NCBI GenBank assembly: GCA_011390955.1
Contig: JAABRM010000015.1
Span: 62,001 to 126,000 of the forward strand
Reading direction: 5' to 3'
DNA length: 64,000 nucleotides
DNA from: Oscillatoriales cyanobacterium
GTDB lineage: Bacteria > Cyanobacteriota > Cyanobacteriia > Cyanobacteriales > Laspinemataceae
The notes below the pieces were generated by a model. That model was not told the origin of the DNA. It ran no database searches and was given only the letters and a program-made list of their open reading frames with translations. The position numbers and the translations under genes are program-made. Shown piece after piece: positions 25,792 to 35,815 of this stretch. How positions within the stretch are numbered: position 1 is the stretch's first letter; every line of letters begins with the position of its first letter.

Positions 25792-27549
25792 ATGAGTAGT
25801 CAAAATGACACACCAGTCGCAACCAAATCCCCCGAAAAATCAGACAGCAACGATGGAAATATCTATCAGAATGTATCCGCATCATCAGTGATTTTAAAGA
25901 CCTTAGCGGTTCGAGAATCAGAAATATTAAGTGATGGCAAAGCAGGTAGTTCGGCAAATGCCAGCAAAACTTATGGACTAGAATCTTTACAACTGAAAAA
26001 TCTGGGCAATGTTTATCGAAATTTATCGGTTGCCAAACTGACTGAACACGCCCTAGCCCGTGGCGAAGGTGTTTTAGCGGAGAATGGGGCGTTATGTATC
26101 AAAACTGGCAAATATACCGGGCGTTCTCCAGATGACAAGTTCATTGTTGATGAGTCTTCTTGTCACGACGAAGTAGACTGGGGCAAAACCAATGTACCCA
26201 TCACCGAGAAAAACTTTAATCGCCTCTATCGAAGAGTGATTTCCTACGTTCAAGGTCGTGACCTTTATCTCTTTGACGGCTACGTTGGGGCCGATCCTAA
26301 ATACCGTTTTGGGGTGAGAATTATCACCGAACACGCCGCCCAAAACTTATTTGCCCATCAACTATTTATTCGCCCCACCGCCGAAGAACTCAGCACTCAT
26401 CAAGCAGATTTTACCGTGATTGCCGTTCCTGGTTTACATGGAGATCCTGAAGTTGATGATGGGATTAATTCTGAAGCGTTTATCGTGGTTCATTTCGCCA
26501 AGAAATTAGTCATCATTGGTGGTTCTAAATATGCCGGAGAAATCAAGAAATCTATCTTTGGCATGATGAATTACTTTATGACTAAGCGGGATGTGCTGCC
26601 GATGCACTGTTCGGCGAATATGGATGAAAACGGCAAAACCGCTCTATTTTTTGGTCTATCCGGTACGGGTAAAACCACTCTGTCCGCTGACCCAAATCGT
26701 AAGCTGATTGGCGACGATGAACATGGTTGGTCGGCGGAAGGGATCTTTAACTTTGAGGGCGGTTGCTACGCCAAAACGATTCGCCTATCCCGAGAAAATG
26801 AGCCGCAAATTTGGGACGCAATTCGCTTTGGGGCGATCGTGGAAAATGTGATTCTCCATGCAGAGACTCGGATGCCTGATTATGATAGCGATCGCCTGAC
26901 GGAAAATACTCGTGCCGGTTATCCTCTGGAGTTTATTCCCAATGCGGTGATTCCTAGTGTCGGTGGTCATCCAGATGCGGTGATTTTCCTCACCGCTGAT
27001 GCCTTTGGGGTGCTGCCCCCGATCGCCAAGCTGACTTCCGAACAAGCGATGTACTATTTTATCTCCGGGTACACCAGCAAATTAGCGGGGACAGAACGCG
27101 GTATTACTGAACCCCAAGCGACATTTTCTGCCTGTTTTGGCAAACCATTCCTGCCCTTATCTGCCACCGCTTATGCTCAAATGCTGGGCAAACGGCTGGC
27201 CGAACAAACTCACGACGTGGGAGTTTACCTAGTGAATACCGGCTGGTCTGGTGGCCCCTATGGAGTGGGCAAACGGATTGCCATTAAACATACCCGGGCG
27301 ATGATCTCTGCCGCCCTGGATGGGTCACTGAAAAATGTTAAATTCCATCCGCACCCGATTTTCAATATCTTAGTGCCGGAATCGGTTCCTGGCGTTCCTG
27401 ACAGTATGCTCGATCCCAAGAATACCTGGAGCGATCGCGAAGCTTATGACCAACAAGCCAAGAAATTGGCCGGTCTCTTTGTGAAAAACTTTACCCGCTA
27501 CCCAGAAGCAGCCCCAGAAATTGTTGCCGCTGGCCCCAATGTCGATTAG
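25792..27549 (+). CDS. pckA: Phosphoenolpyruvate carboxykinase (ATP)
   Basis: 585 residues. It interconverts oxaloacetate plus ATP with PEP, CO2 and ADP. The kinase-type P-loop GLSGTGKTTLSADP starts near residue 288, followed by the metal site GDDEHGW and by ENVILHAET and TRAGYPLEFI, all typical of ATP-type PEPCK. About 60 residues precede the usual enzyme start and are Ser/Asn/Lys-rich (GNIYQNVSASS), a possible regulatory extension. GAGGAAC lies before the ATG. It is followed by gap1, pointing to a gluconeogenic or anaplerotic module. Confidence 0.96.
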   Translation: MSSQNDTPVATKSPEKSDSNDGNIYQNVSASSVILKTLAVRESEILSDGKAGSSANASKTYGLESLQLKNLGNVYRNLSVAKLTEHALARGEGVLAENGALCIKTGKYTGRSPDDKFIVDESSCHDEVDWGKTNVPITEKNFNRLYRRVISYVQGRDLYLFDGYVGADPKYRFGVRIITEHAAQNLFAHQLFIRPTAEELSTHQADFTVIAVPGLHGDPEVDDGINSEAFIVVHFAKKLVIIGGSKYAGEIKKSIFGMMNYFMTKRDVLPMHCSANMDENGKTALFFGLSGTGKTTLSADPNRKLIGDDEHGWSAEGIFNFEGGCYAKTIRLSRENEPQIWDAIRFGAIVENVILHAETRMPDYDSDRLTENTRAGYPLEFIPNAVIPSVGGHPDAVIFLTADAFGVLPPIAKLTSEQAMYYFISGYTSKLAGTERGITEPQATFSACFGKPFLPLSATAYAQMLGKRLAEQTHDVGVYLVNTGWSGGPYGVGKRIAIKHTRAMISAALDGSLKNVKFHPHPIFNILVPESVPGVPDSMLDPKNTWSDREAYDQQAKKLAGLFVKNFTRYPEAAPEIVAAGPNVD

Positions 27550-27570
27550 ACCTCTTGCAAAATTCCTAAA

Positions 27571-27601
27571 AGCCCCCCTTAAAAAGGGGGGTTGGGGGGA
27601 T
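27571..27601 (+). terminator. CCCCCCTT-AAGGGGGG palindrome after pckA
   Basis: Stem CCCCCCTT (27573-27580), short A-rich loop, AAGGGGGG, then TTGGGGGGAT. It lies 21 bases past the pckA stop and may contribute to termination. It is also a copy of the dispersed element seen at 4250 and 36051. Confidence 0.55.
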
Positions 27602-27659
27602 AGAAATATTTATTTTGCAAAAGATCTATTAAGAGAAAATGAGTTTGAGTGATTAGATC

Positions 27660-27695
27660 AAATCCCCAGAGTTACAGAAAACCCTGGGGATTTTC
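27660..27695 (+). terminator. Rho-independent-like terminator between pckA and gap1
   Basis: AAATCCCCAG pairs with CTGGGGATTT across a 13-16 base loop, followed by TTTCC. It is upstream of gap1 by about 190 bases, so pckA and gap1 are probably separate transcripts. Confidence 0.6.
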
Positions 27696-27884
27696 CGCCG
27701 AGTAATCGCAAATCCGGTTGTCAAAACCCGTTTATAAAGCCAAAAACTTTCTAAAGACCCAAACTCAGCACAAATCTACTCTAAAGCTTGACGGGAATTA
27801 GATTTCAGCCCGCGATCGAGCCCTAAACCCCCTGAAAGACTCGTTGTATTGTTAATTCTGTGGACTCACAGGAGTTTTGGATAA

Positions 27885-28916
<1,032 letters not shown>

Positions 28917-28940
28917 TCCTTTCGTTTCTTCTGCATTAAG

Positions 28941-28973
28941 AAGCCCGGTTTGCTAACAAACCGGGCTTTTTCC
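28941..28973 (+). terminator. Rho-independent terminator of gap1
   Basis: Stem AAGCCCGGTTTG / CAAACCGGGCTT with a four-base loop, followed by TTTTCCC, 25 bases after the gap1 stop. This is the clearest intrinsic terminator in the window. Confidence 0.9.
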
Positions 28974-29002
28974 CATCCTTACAGCGGTTTTCTTTCTTAC
29001 TG

Positions 29003-29102
29003 AACCACGGTAGTAGGGCGAAGCATTCCGGCAGGTAGGTTAATCTTTTAAGCAATAATTTATCTGCCGGAATGCTTCGCCCCTACAGGTATTTGTGGTT
29101 TA
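29003..29102. repeat. Long imperfect palindrome (GTAGGGCGAAGCATTCCGGCAG)
   Basis: Arms at 29013-29034 and 29064-29086 are complementary with one bulge, extended outward by ACCAC/GTGGT pairing. It is about 100 bases, non-coding, of the GCGAAGCATTCCGGC palindrome type dispersed in cyanobacterial genomes. Lies between gap1 and the CPCC gene. Confidence 0.75.
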
Positions 29103-29205
29103 CTAAACAGAAAATTGCTGTAAGCCTGCCCCCGTGAACACGGGGGCAGCCCCCCGCTTTAGAGAAAAGAGATGCATAGAAGAGAGAAAAGAGAATTTTC
29201 CTCTT

Positions 29206-29276
29206 TCCTCCTCTGCTCCTCTGCTCCTCTGCTCCTCTGCTCCCCCGCTCCCCCGCTCCCCGGTCGGTGAGCGAAG
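29206..29276. repeat. CTCCTCTG octamer array
   Basis: About four copies of CTCCTCTG grade into CTCCCCCG units just upstream of the CPCC gene. The complement of this type recurs at 61255-61345. The open frame running through it is a translated repeat, so the downstream gene was started later. Confidence 0.8.
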
Positions 29277-29310
29277 CCGAACCGCCGCTCCTCCGCTCCC
29301 CTGCCTCCTC

Positions 29311-29997
29311 ATGGATCAAAACCTCTATCCCTGTCCTTGCTGTGGCTATCACACTTTAACGGCACAGCCACCAGAAACTTATTTAATTTGTCCGATTTGT
29401 TGTTGGGAAGATGATGGAAATATCTGCGGGTTATTTGGCGATCGCATTAGTCAGTCTAATCAAGTTTCTTTACGACAAGCCCAACGAAACTTTATGGAAT
29501 TTGGGGCTTGCGAAGCCGAATGGTTAGACTGGGTGCGATCGCCTACCCCTGAAGATTTTCGAGATCCAAATTGGCAACCCCTAGATATTATTATTGACCA
29601 GCGGCGAACTGCCCTGATTTCTAAAATTACTTTAGCCTTTCAAAACACCCAACTGGAAAAAGGAATTACCATCCATCAAGCCAGGGCATTAGATGACTAT
29701 GAAGACCCGGAACTAGCCCGCCAAATTGATGCTCATCTCCCCTGGCAGGAAATCCCAGATAAGTGGCTGGAGAATTTCTCGGATGTTTTTGCTTTTATGG
29801 ATGGCAAAGGCTTTCGCTATTATATCCCAGCTTATATGATTTGGTGCTTGAAATATGCACAGGTTGATAGTAACTCTTACTGGAGTACGGTTGAATATTT
29901 GAAAAAGCCTTATCGCGACCAGTTTGATTTTTTTAGTAACGAGCAAATTACTGTCATTACAGAATTTCTTGACCTGACACAAGCATTTATTTCCTAA
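29311..29997 (+). CDS. CPCC Cys-rich domain fused to a DUF6714-like domain
   Basis: 228 residues from the ATG at 29311; the frame extends upstream only through the CTCCTCTG repeat. The N-terminus has the paired metal-binding-like motifs PCPCCGY and CPICCWEDD (CPCC family, probably zinc-binding). Residues about 120-228 (DDYEDPELARQID, YYIPAYMIWCLKYA) resemble the DUF6714 family. Function is unknown for both. The fusion of two usually separate small domains is noteworthy. It is convergent with the next gene. Confidence 0.75.
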   Translation: MDQNLYPCPCCGYHTLTAQPPETYLICPICCWEDDGNICGLFGDRISQSNQVSLRQAQRNFMEFGACEAEWLDWVRSPTPEDFRDPNWQPLDIIIDQRRTALISKITLAFQNTQLEKGITIHQARALDDYEDPELARQIDAHLPWQEIPDKWLENFSDVFAFMDGKGFRYYIPAYMIWCLKYAQVDSNSYWSTVEYLKKPYRDQFDFFSNEQITVITEFLDLTQAFIS

Positions 29998-30021
29998 CAA
30001 ATTAGGTTGCCTTTTTATCAG

Positions 30022-30456
30022 TTATAATAATCCCGCTGCTTGACTAATTGCGGCGGCTAATTTATGCGGTCGATCGGTGCCAATGAGAAAATGTTTGCCC
30101 GATCGCCGGGTAATTTCTACCGCATCTAAGCCGGATACGTTAAACATCCAACCTTTGGGGGTTAACCGAATACCCCAACCGTAATACCAAGGATAACGAA
30201 TAGTTTCCACTGCGGTAATTTCTGCTAAATCAAACTGTTTGCGAATCAACCCAATCCCAAACCAGCAATAAATTTTAGTTTGATTAATTTCTACGGTCAA
30301 AGTGCCAAATAAAATGATCGTCAATATCAGCAGCAATGCCGTGAATCCAGCAATTAAAAGAAAACCATTAAATACTAAGAAAATAATCATGGGGACAATC
30401 AAAGCCGCCCCGATTAAAATCATCGTGCCAATTTGAGTATGTTTATAATTGTTCAT
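30022..30456 (-). CDS. Small membrane protein with PH-like (bPH) domain
   Basis: 144 residues. Two hydrophobic segments at about 10-31 and 34-52 are followed by a soluble part with FDLAEITAVETIRYPWYYGWGIRLTPKGW and a C-terminal helix, a layout seen in bacterial PH-like proteins. The function is not known. A heptamer module precedes the start. Confidence 0.6.
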   Translation of the reverse strand: MNNYKHTQIGTMILIGAALIVPMIIFLVFNGFLLIAGFTALLLILTIILFGTLTVEINQTKIYCWFGIGLIRKQFDLAEITAVETIRYPWYYGWGIRLTPKGWMFNVSGLDAVEITRRSGKHFLIGTDRPHKLAAAISQAAGLL

Positions 30457-30470
30457 ATTTTTACTCCTTT

Positions 30471-30562
30471 TTATTTTTTATTGGTTATTTGTTCTTTGTC
30501 CTTGGTTATGGCAGAACCAACAACGAATAACCAATAACCAATAACCAAAACAAATAACCAAT
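30471..30562. repeat. Heptamer module (GT arm then CA arm)
   Basis: TTATTGGTTATTTGTTC-type GT units (30477-30512) are followed by CCAATAACCAATAACCA units (30516-30560). It lies between two same-strand genes. Confidence 0.75.
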
Positions 30563-30597
30563 GAATGCGGTTAACCCTGGATGAGAATATGCTAAAT

Positions 30598-32982
30598 TTA
30601 ATCCTGCTGCCGCCGCCGAACATGATAGGTGGGAAATGTGCCATAACCTTTGGCAAGGGGAATTTGTCCCACATAATCGCAGGTAAAATCTGTGACTCCT
30701 TCCGAGGAAGTCATGGCGGCAAATTCTTGACTGGAGTAAACTTTTCCGGGGGGAGAAATGGGTTCAATTCTGGCGGCATGAGAAACATGAGAGCCAATAT
30801 AATTAATTCGTCCGGTAATCGGATCGATGAGTCGGTAAACTGGGCCTGAATGTAAGGCAATGCGTAAATTTAAATCTTTGGGTAGGTGTTTTTCTTCCCA
30901 GTTGGTATTGGTGACAAATTCACAGAGTTCTAGGGCAAATAATCCGGCGTCGCGGACGGTATTAAAGACAAAATATAGTCCATCGCCCCAGGTGTTTTTC
31001 ATTACGGGGGCATGAGGCGATCGCTTCATCAAATCGGCGACGGCACCGAGGAAATTTTGCAAAAATGGTAACATTCTATCCTCGGTTAATCGGGAAAATT
31101 GCACCACGTCGGCAAATAACAAAGCCACGATTTGCCGTTCACAAGATGTCGGCTTCGTGTGCAGAGAGTCTGAAATCCGTTTGGCGATCGACCATTCATA
31201 AATCCCCGGCTGTTTCAAAGCCAGGGATATATTCGGGGCGGTGACAGTGGTGGGATCTATTGCAGTTTCATAAGATGACAAAATCGCTGTTAAATCAATC
31301 ACCTCTACTTGATAACCCCATTTTTCCCAGTCTTGAACTACACTGCCAGTCCCTCCAACTCCTCCGGGTTTGCCATCCCATACTGCCAAGGGTACTAAGT
31401 CAGTTTCTAGCTGTTCCGATCGCATTTTAGCTAACCCATGAAGCAGCCGGTTAGCATATTCATAAACCACGTTGCCATGTTCTAAACATTGGTGCGAAGG
31501 CACGATTACTTCTGTGGCTTGTTCCATTACCCGATGGAAGCGTTTTACCCAATTGCTCCCAGGAATAATATCCACTGATTCTTTAATAAATTGTTCTCGT
31601 TCGTAGGGCAAAACTACATGGGCTTCACCTCCTAATTCTAGGATCGCTTCTAGAAATAAAATATCGGCCCCGCAAGCGGCAGAAGCATAACCCAAACGAG
31701 CGTCTAATTTTTGGAGGCGATCGCGAATAGCTTGATAAACTTCGGTTTCTAATTCTAGGGGAAATCTGGGAGATGAGCGATCGGGTTGGTCAATCATGTG
31801 TCCTGTAAATACCGCCACGCGAGGAATGGGGAATAAGTCCCGCATAGTTGCCGATGGCCACCCGGTTTCTGAATGTTTTAATAATAAAGTAGCATTGCGT
31901 CGAGTAGAACTTAAATCCCCAAAGCGTTTTTCCCCTAACTGAATCGCTCTGGCATACCATTCTTTTGCTTCGGCAAATTGCTGTAAAATTAGGCAACTTT
32001 CGCCTAAAGTTGCCATTAACCAATAATCATCGCTGGTTCTTGGCTGCAACGGTTTTAACTGCCCTAAACAGCGATCGCGCACCTCTTCTGCCAGGGCGAA
32101 CGCCTCTTTTTTGTCCCCCATTAACATAGCCATTGTTGCAGCGTTAATTCCTGGATAATAACTATCACTACGCTGATAGGCTTCTTTATAACGTTTTGCC
32201 GCTAATTTTAACTGTTCTTGTTTCTCTTCTGGATCTGTTGCCTGGAGCCATAAATCTTTATGAGTCCGGGCCAAAAGACTAATGGTTTCTTCATCTTCAT
32301 GGCCTGATTCTAGCAATTTTAAGAGCATAGAATTAGCCCGATGAGTGGCACCGCTACGCGCCAAAGCTAAAGCCATTAATTGCTGTAAACGAATATCATT
32401 AGGCCATTTTTCTAACCCTTCAGCAATCACATCATAAGCCATTAAAGGCTCACCTAAACGGAGGATTGAATCCCCCAAAACTCGATAAATATCCGGGCTT
32501 TTCGGATGGAGATGAATAGTTTCTCGTTTGATTTGCAGTAAAGAAACTAAATTTAAACCTGAAGATTTTTTTAAACTTTCTAAAATCGGCACTAAATTTG
32601 CCGTCGGATCGCCGTTATTTTCATTCTGATTGGGAAACCAATTTTGATAGGCTGATAAATTCGTGGCATTTCCTTCAATCCGATAGCCTAACGCCAAAAA
32701 AGTTTTAATCGCACCTAATGCGGTGCGGCGATCGTATTCTTTCTCCGATTCCGGCAAATCTTCATAAGGAACTAAACAGGGATGTTCTTTTTTGACATCA
32801 TCCCGTTTTTCCCCATATTTCCACCCATCAGCTAATCGCTGCTGTGACCAAAGTTCGTGGGTGTTTTTCGCTAACAACTCCGTGAGTGTTAGGTGTTCTG
32901 CGGTCAGAATCACCTTTTCCGTGTCTATGGGTTTTGGTTGATAATTCAAGATATTTTTCTCCTTGGCAAAAAAATATTGCAT
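30598..32982 (-). CDS. TRAFs-binding/TPR protein with SLOG-like domain and class III cyclase domain
   Basis: 794 residues from the ATG at 32982; AAGGAG followed nine bases later by TTG at 32949 suggests the real start may be residue 12. N-terminal half (about 100-390): helical TPR-like region of the TRAFs-binding (DUF4071) type. Middle (about 395-560): FTGHMIDQPDR, AACGADILFLEAIL and VVLPYEREQF resemble SLOG-type nucleotide-binding Rossmann domains. C-terminus (about 614-794): class III nucleotidyl cyclase with both metal aspartates (FADVVQFS, WGDGLYFVF). The usual adenine-specifying Lys and Asp are replaced (N-T-W-G-D; Y-I-G-S-H-V-S-H-A-A-R), and the transition-state Asn position is Ser, so activity and product are uncertain. 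Confidence 0.75.
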   Translation of the reverse strand: MQYFFAKEKNILNYQPKPIDTEKVILTAEHLTLTELLAKNTHELWSQQRLADGWKYGEKRDDVKKEHPCLVPYEDLPESEKEYDRRTALGAIKTFLALGYRIEGNATNLSAYQNWFPNQNENNGDPTANLVPILESLKKSSGLNLVSLLQIKRETIHLHPKSPDIYRVLGDSILRLGEPLMAYDVIAEGLEKWPNDIRLQQLMALALARSGATHRANSMLLKLLESGHEDEETISLLARTHKDLWLQATDPEEKQEQLKLAAKRYKEAYQRSDSYYPGINAATMAMLMGDKKEAFALAEEVRDRCLGQLKPLQPRTSDDYWLMATLGESCLILQQFAEAKEWYARAIQLGEKRFGDLSSTRRNATLLLKHSETGWPSATMRDLFPIPRVAVFTGHMIDQPDRSSPRFPLELETEVYQAIRDRLQKLDARLGYASAACGADILFLEAILELGGEAHVVLPYEREQFIKESVDIIPGSNWVKRFHRVMEQATEVIVPSHQCLEHGNVVYEYANRLLHGLAKMRSEQLETDLVPLAVWDGKPGGVGGTGSVVQDWEKWGYQVEVIDLTAILSSYETAIDPTTVTAPNISLALKQPGIYEWSIAKRISDSLHTKPTSCERQIVALLFADVVQFSRLTEDRMLPFLQNFLGAVADLMKRSPHAPVMKNTWGDGLYFVFNTVRDAGLFALELCEFVTNTNWEEKHLPKDLNLRIALHSGPVYRLIDPITGRINYIGSHVSHAARIEPISPPGKVYSSQEFAAMTSSEGVTDFTCDYVGQIPLAKGYGTFPTYHVRRRQQD

Positions 32983-33245
32983 CGAATCCGATCGCTTTGT
33001 GGTAAAGTATTGGTAAAATATCTGTTGATATTATATCTATTTTTAGATTTATGGTGGCGCTGTCCTCCGGGATGCTTCAAGATTTCCCGTAACCATGTTT
33101 AATATAGGCAATATAGCCGTGAATTTATAACATTTTTGCCGGTTAGCTATCCCGGTGCTGGCCAAAATATTTAGCCGAAAAATTGTTATTTGCTCAAAAT
33201 TTACCTACAATTTTAATCAAACAAATAGATTTCGGAGCATCAGGA

Positions 33246-34244
33246 ATGAAACTCTCTAGTAAAAATCTGGAAACTCGCCTGGACACCCTCTATGATGCCA
33301 TCATAGTCGGTGGCGGTATGGGGGGAATTTCTGCCGCCATTTATCTTGCCCGCTATGGTCTGAAATGCCTGGTGGTGGAAAAAGGCAAAGGGCGATCTTT
33401 TTGGATGCAGGATCTGCGTAACTATGTCGGACTGGATCCCCATACCCCTGGGCGGGATATTTTAAAGGATGGCACCGAACAAGCGATCGCCTGGGGTGCG
33501 GATCATCTCCGGGGCTATGTAGAATCCGCGATCGATGAAGGGGAAACCTTTGCCGTCCGAGTGAAAGTGGGCAAAAAAGATTCTACAGGTTCGGTGTTTC
33601 GCAGCAAATATTTAATCGCCGCTTCGGGAATTATCGATGTGCTGCCCCAACTAGATGATATGCAAAATGTCTATGATTATGCAGGCTACACCCTCCATGT
33701 TTGTATGATTTGTGACGGCTTTGATATGTGGGATCAAAAAGCGGTGTTAATTGCCGGGACCGAAGGGCAAATTAATGCCGCATTTGTCCTCAACTGGTTT
33801 ACTCCTTATATATCTGTGCTCACTCATGGTCTGTGCTCGGTCAGTGATGCCATGAAACAGAAACTCGCGGATCATGGCTATCCCCTCTATGAAGCAGCGA
33901 TCGCTCGCTTTTTAGGCGAAAACCATCAACTCAGTGGCGTCGAACTGGTTGATGGCACCATTGTAGAAGCCACCACAGGTTTAGTCAGCATGGGTTCGAT
34001 TTACCACAACCAATACCTCAAAGGAATTCCAGGACTAGAGTGGGACGGCGAAAACTTAATCGCCAACAATATGGCCCAAACCAGTCATCCGCGCATTTTT
34101 GCTTTAGGGGATCTCAAACAAGGACTCAATCAAGTCTCGATCGCCGTCGCGGATGGCACTTTAGCCGCTACGCAAATCTGGCGCAACATTCGGCGGGCTT
34201 CTCCCCCGCGTAAATGGGAAGAAAACTTATTAGTCACTCGTTAA
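33246..34244 (+). CDS. Thioredoxin-reductase-like flavoprotein (possible DDOR)
   Basis: 332 residues from the ATG at 33246, preceded by GGAGCATCAGGA; the frame extends 21 codons upstream without support. FAD-binding GGGMGGISAAIYLARYG is near residues 20-36, a redox CxxC (CMICDG) lies near residue 157, and a C-terminal FAD motif FALGDLKQG near 291. The central NADPH site of ordinary thioredoxin reductases (GGGxSAxE and HRRxxxR) is missing: the equivalent is AGTEGQINAAF. This fits the atypical cyanobacterial reductases (DDOR or DTR types, of which Synechocystis Slr0600 is an example I recall) that do not use NADPH directly. Substrate unknown. Confidence 0.8.
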   Translation: MKLSSKNLETRLDTLYDAIIVGGGMGGISAAIYLARYGLKCLVVEKGKGRSFWMQDLRNYVGLDPHTPGRDILKDGTEQAIAWGADHLRGYVESAIDEGETFAVRVKVGKKDSTGSVFRSKYLIAASGIIDVLPQLDDMQNVYDYAGYTLHVCMICDGFDMWDQKAVLIAGTEGQINAAFVLNWFTPYISVLTHGLCSVSDAMKQKLADHGYPLYEAAIARFLGENHQLSGVELVDGTIVEATTGLVSMGSIYHNQYLKGIPGLEWDGENLIANNMAQTSHPRIFALGDLKQGLNQVSIAVADGTLAATQIWRNIRRASPPRKWEENLLVTR

Positions 34245-34526
34245 TTGTTGTTGGTTGTTGGTTATTTGTTGTTGGTTATTTGTTGTTGGTTATTTGTTGT
34301 TAGTTATTTGTTGTTAGTTATTTGTTGTTAGTTATTGGTTGGTCGTTATTAAAGGGAACGCTCAACCAACAATCAACAACCAACAATCAACAATCAACAA
34401 CCAACAACCAACAATCAACAACCAACAATCAACAACCAACAACCAACAACCAACAATCAACAACCAACAATCAACAATCAACAACCAACAATCAACAATC
34501 AACAATCAACAATCAACAAATCATAA
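34236..34526. repeat. Largest heptamer hairpin module
   Basis: TTGTTGG/TTATTTG/TTGTTAG units (34243-34345) are followed by about 22 CCAACAA/TCAACAA units (34367-34520). It begins right after the flavoprotein stop. A long imperfect hairpin is expected in RNA. Confidence 0.9.
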
Positions 34527-34529
34527 ATA

Positions 34530-34557
34530 AACCCCCCTGCCAATGCAGGGGGGTTTT
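34530..34557 (-). terminator. Terminator hairpin at chlP 3' end
   Basis: ACCCCCCTGC / GCAGGGGGGT stem with a four-base loop CAAT and T-runs on both sides, 38 bases beyond the chlP stop. It is symmetrical and could serve both converging transcripts. Confidence 0.85.
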
Positions 34558-34594
34558 GTGAAATCATTATGATTCCAAAAGAGTGGGCTATTTT

Positions 34595-35815
34595 CTATGG
34601 GGCTAAAGCATTTCCACGGAGTAAGCTGCCAATGGTCTTGGCAGTAATCTTTAGCTGCACCAAAGGATTCGCGGGAACCACCGTTTTGTAGAGATAGCTA
34701 TCAAAGGTGAGTTTCTGGACATCCATATCCGCGCACATTTCCACGAAAGCCTCGCGGGTAGCGTCGGAACGGTAAAACACTCGTTGCAGAATATCCAGCA
34801 CCAAGTAGGTCATGCCATACTGTTTATCCCACTTTTTCAGATAACCTTTCAGGTCATCTTCCGTAGGAATCCGTTGACCACCATTGGAAGCTTCCACAAT
34901 GGTTTCCGCACACATCCGGGCTGATTTGGCGGCAAAGTAAATCCCTTCACCAGAAGACTTGGTGACGGTTCCTGCGGCATCACCGACCAGGGCAACCCGA
35001 CCGACCACCCGACGGGGACGGGGATGTTCCGGGATGGGGTGTGCTTCTACTTTAATAATTTCGCCGCCTTCGAGACGTTTGGCAGCGCGAGCCCGAATTC
35101 CGGCCTGGAGTTGTTTAATTTTGGCTTGGTTGACTTTCATGGTGCCGGTTCCCACGGCCACATGGTCATATTTGGGGAATACCCAAGCGTAGAAGTCTGG
35201 GGAAACATCGTTGCCCACATACATTTCCGCTAGGTCATGGTAGTAGGCCATTTTATCTTCCGGCAGCCGAATGCGTTCTTGGAAAGCGATCGCATAATTA
35301 TAGTCACCGGCATCAATGGCTTTAGCCACGCGGGAGTTTGCCCCATCTGCACCAATCACCAAATCCACTGACAGGGTTTTTTGGACTCCAGTAGTGCTGC
35401 CATCAGAATGATCGGCATAGTGGAGAACATAGGGACTGGTATTATTCGTGGGAATTTCCAGCTTATGAACGGTGCCGTTGATTACCGTCGTACCCAACTT
35501 GGCAGCGCGATCGCGCAGGAACCCATCCAGGATTTCCCGACGGCACATCCCAATATATTCATCTTGTTTAATTAAGTGCAGATCCACTTCAATATTAGAT
35601 GGCGAAATCATCTTCATATTTCTGACTCGCCGATCCACAATTTCCGGGGGCAGTTCAAACTCACTGACCATACACAGGGGAATCGCACCGCCACATGGTT
35701 TGGCATTGTCTAGCTTGCGCTCAAAGAGGTAAGTTTGAATTCCTGCTTTCACCAATGTTTCCGCAGCGGAAGATCCTGCGGGACCCCCTCCAACAACAGC
35801 AACCCGTAGTGCCAA
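34595..35815 (-). CDS. chlP: Geranylgeranyl diphosphate/chlorophyll reductase
   Basis: 406 residues. It reduces the geranylgeranyl group to phytyl for chlorophyll a and tocopherol. The FAD-binding GGGPAGSSAAETL is at 9-21, the second FAD motif VALVGDAAGTVTKSSGEGIYFA lies in the C-terminal third, and PCGGAIP near residue 40 is a ChlP hallmark. Length is typical. Essential photosynthetic housekeeping gene, which supports a cyanobacterial host. A single-gene unit with a clear terminator. Confidence 0.96.
   Translation of the reverse strand: MALRVAVVGGGPAGSSAAETLVKAGIQTYLFERKLDNAKPCGGAIPLCMVSEFELPPEIVDRRVRNMKMISPSNIEVDLHLIKQDEYIGMCRREILDGFLRDRAAKLGTTVINGTVHKLEIPTNNTSPYVLHYADHSDGSTTGVQKTLSVDLVIGADGANSRVAKAIDAGDYNYAIAFQERIRLPEDKMAYYHDLAEMYVGNDVSPDFYAWVFPKYDHVAVGTGTMKVNQAKIKQLQAGIRARAAKRLEGGEIIKVEAHPIPEHPRPRRVVGRVALVGDAAGTVTKSSGEGIYFAAKSARMCAETIVEASNGGQRIPTEDDLKGYLKKWDKQYGMTYLVLDILQRVFYRSDATREAFVEMCADMDVQKLTFDSYLYKTVVPANPLVQLKITAKTIGSLLRGNALAP

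Noticed and set aside
34367-34520. Possible CRISPR array
   Set aside because: Same reason: short tandem units without unique spacers of CRISPR length.
34322-34561. Two + strand frames of 63-79 codons rich in NNQQ/TTNNQ
   Set aside because: Pure translation of the CCAACAA array.
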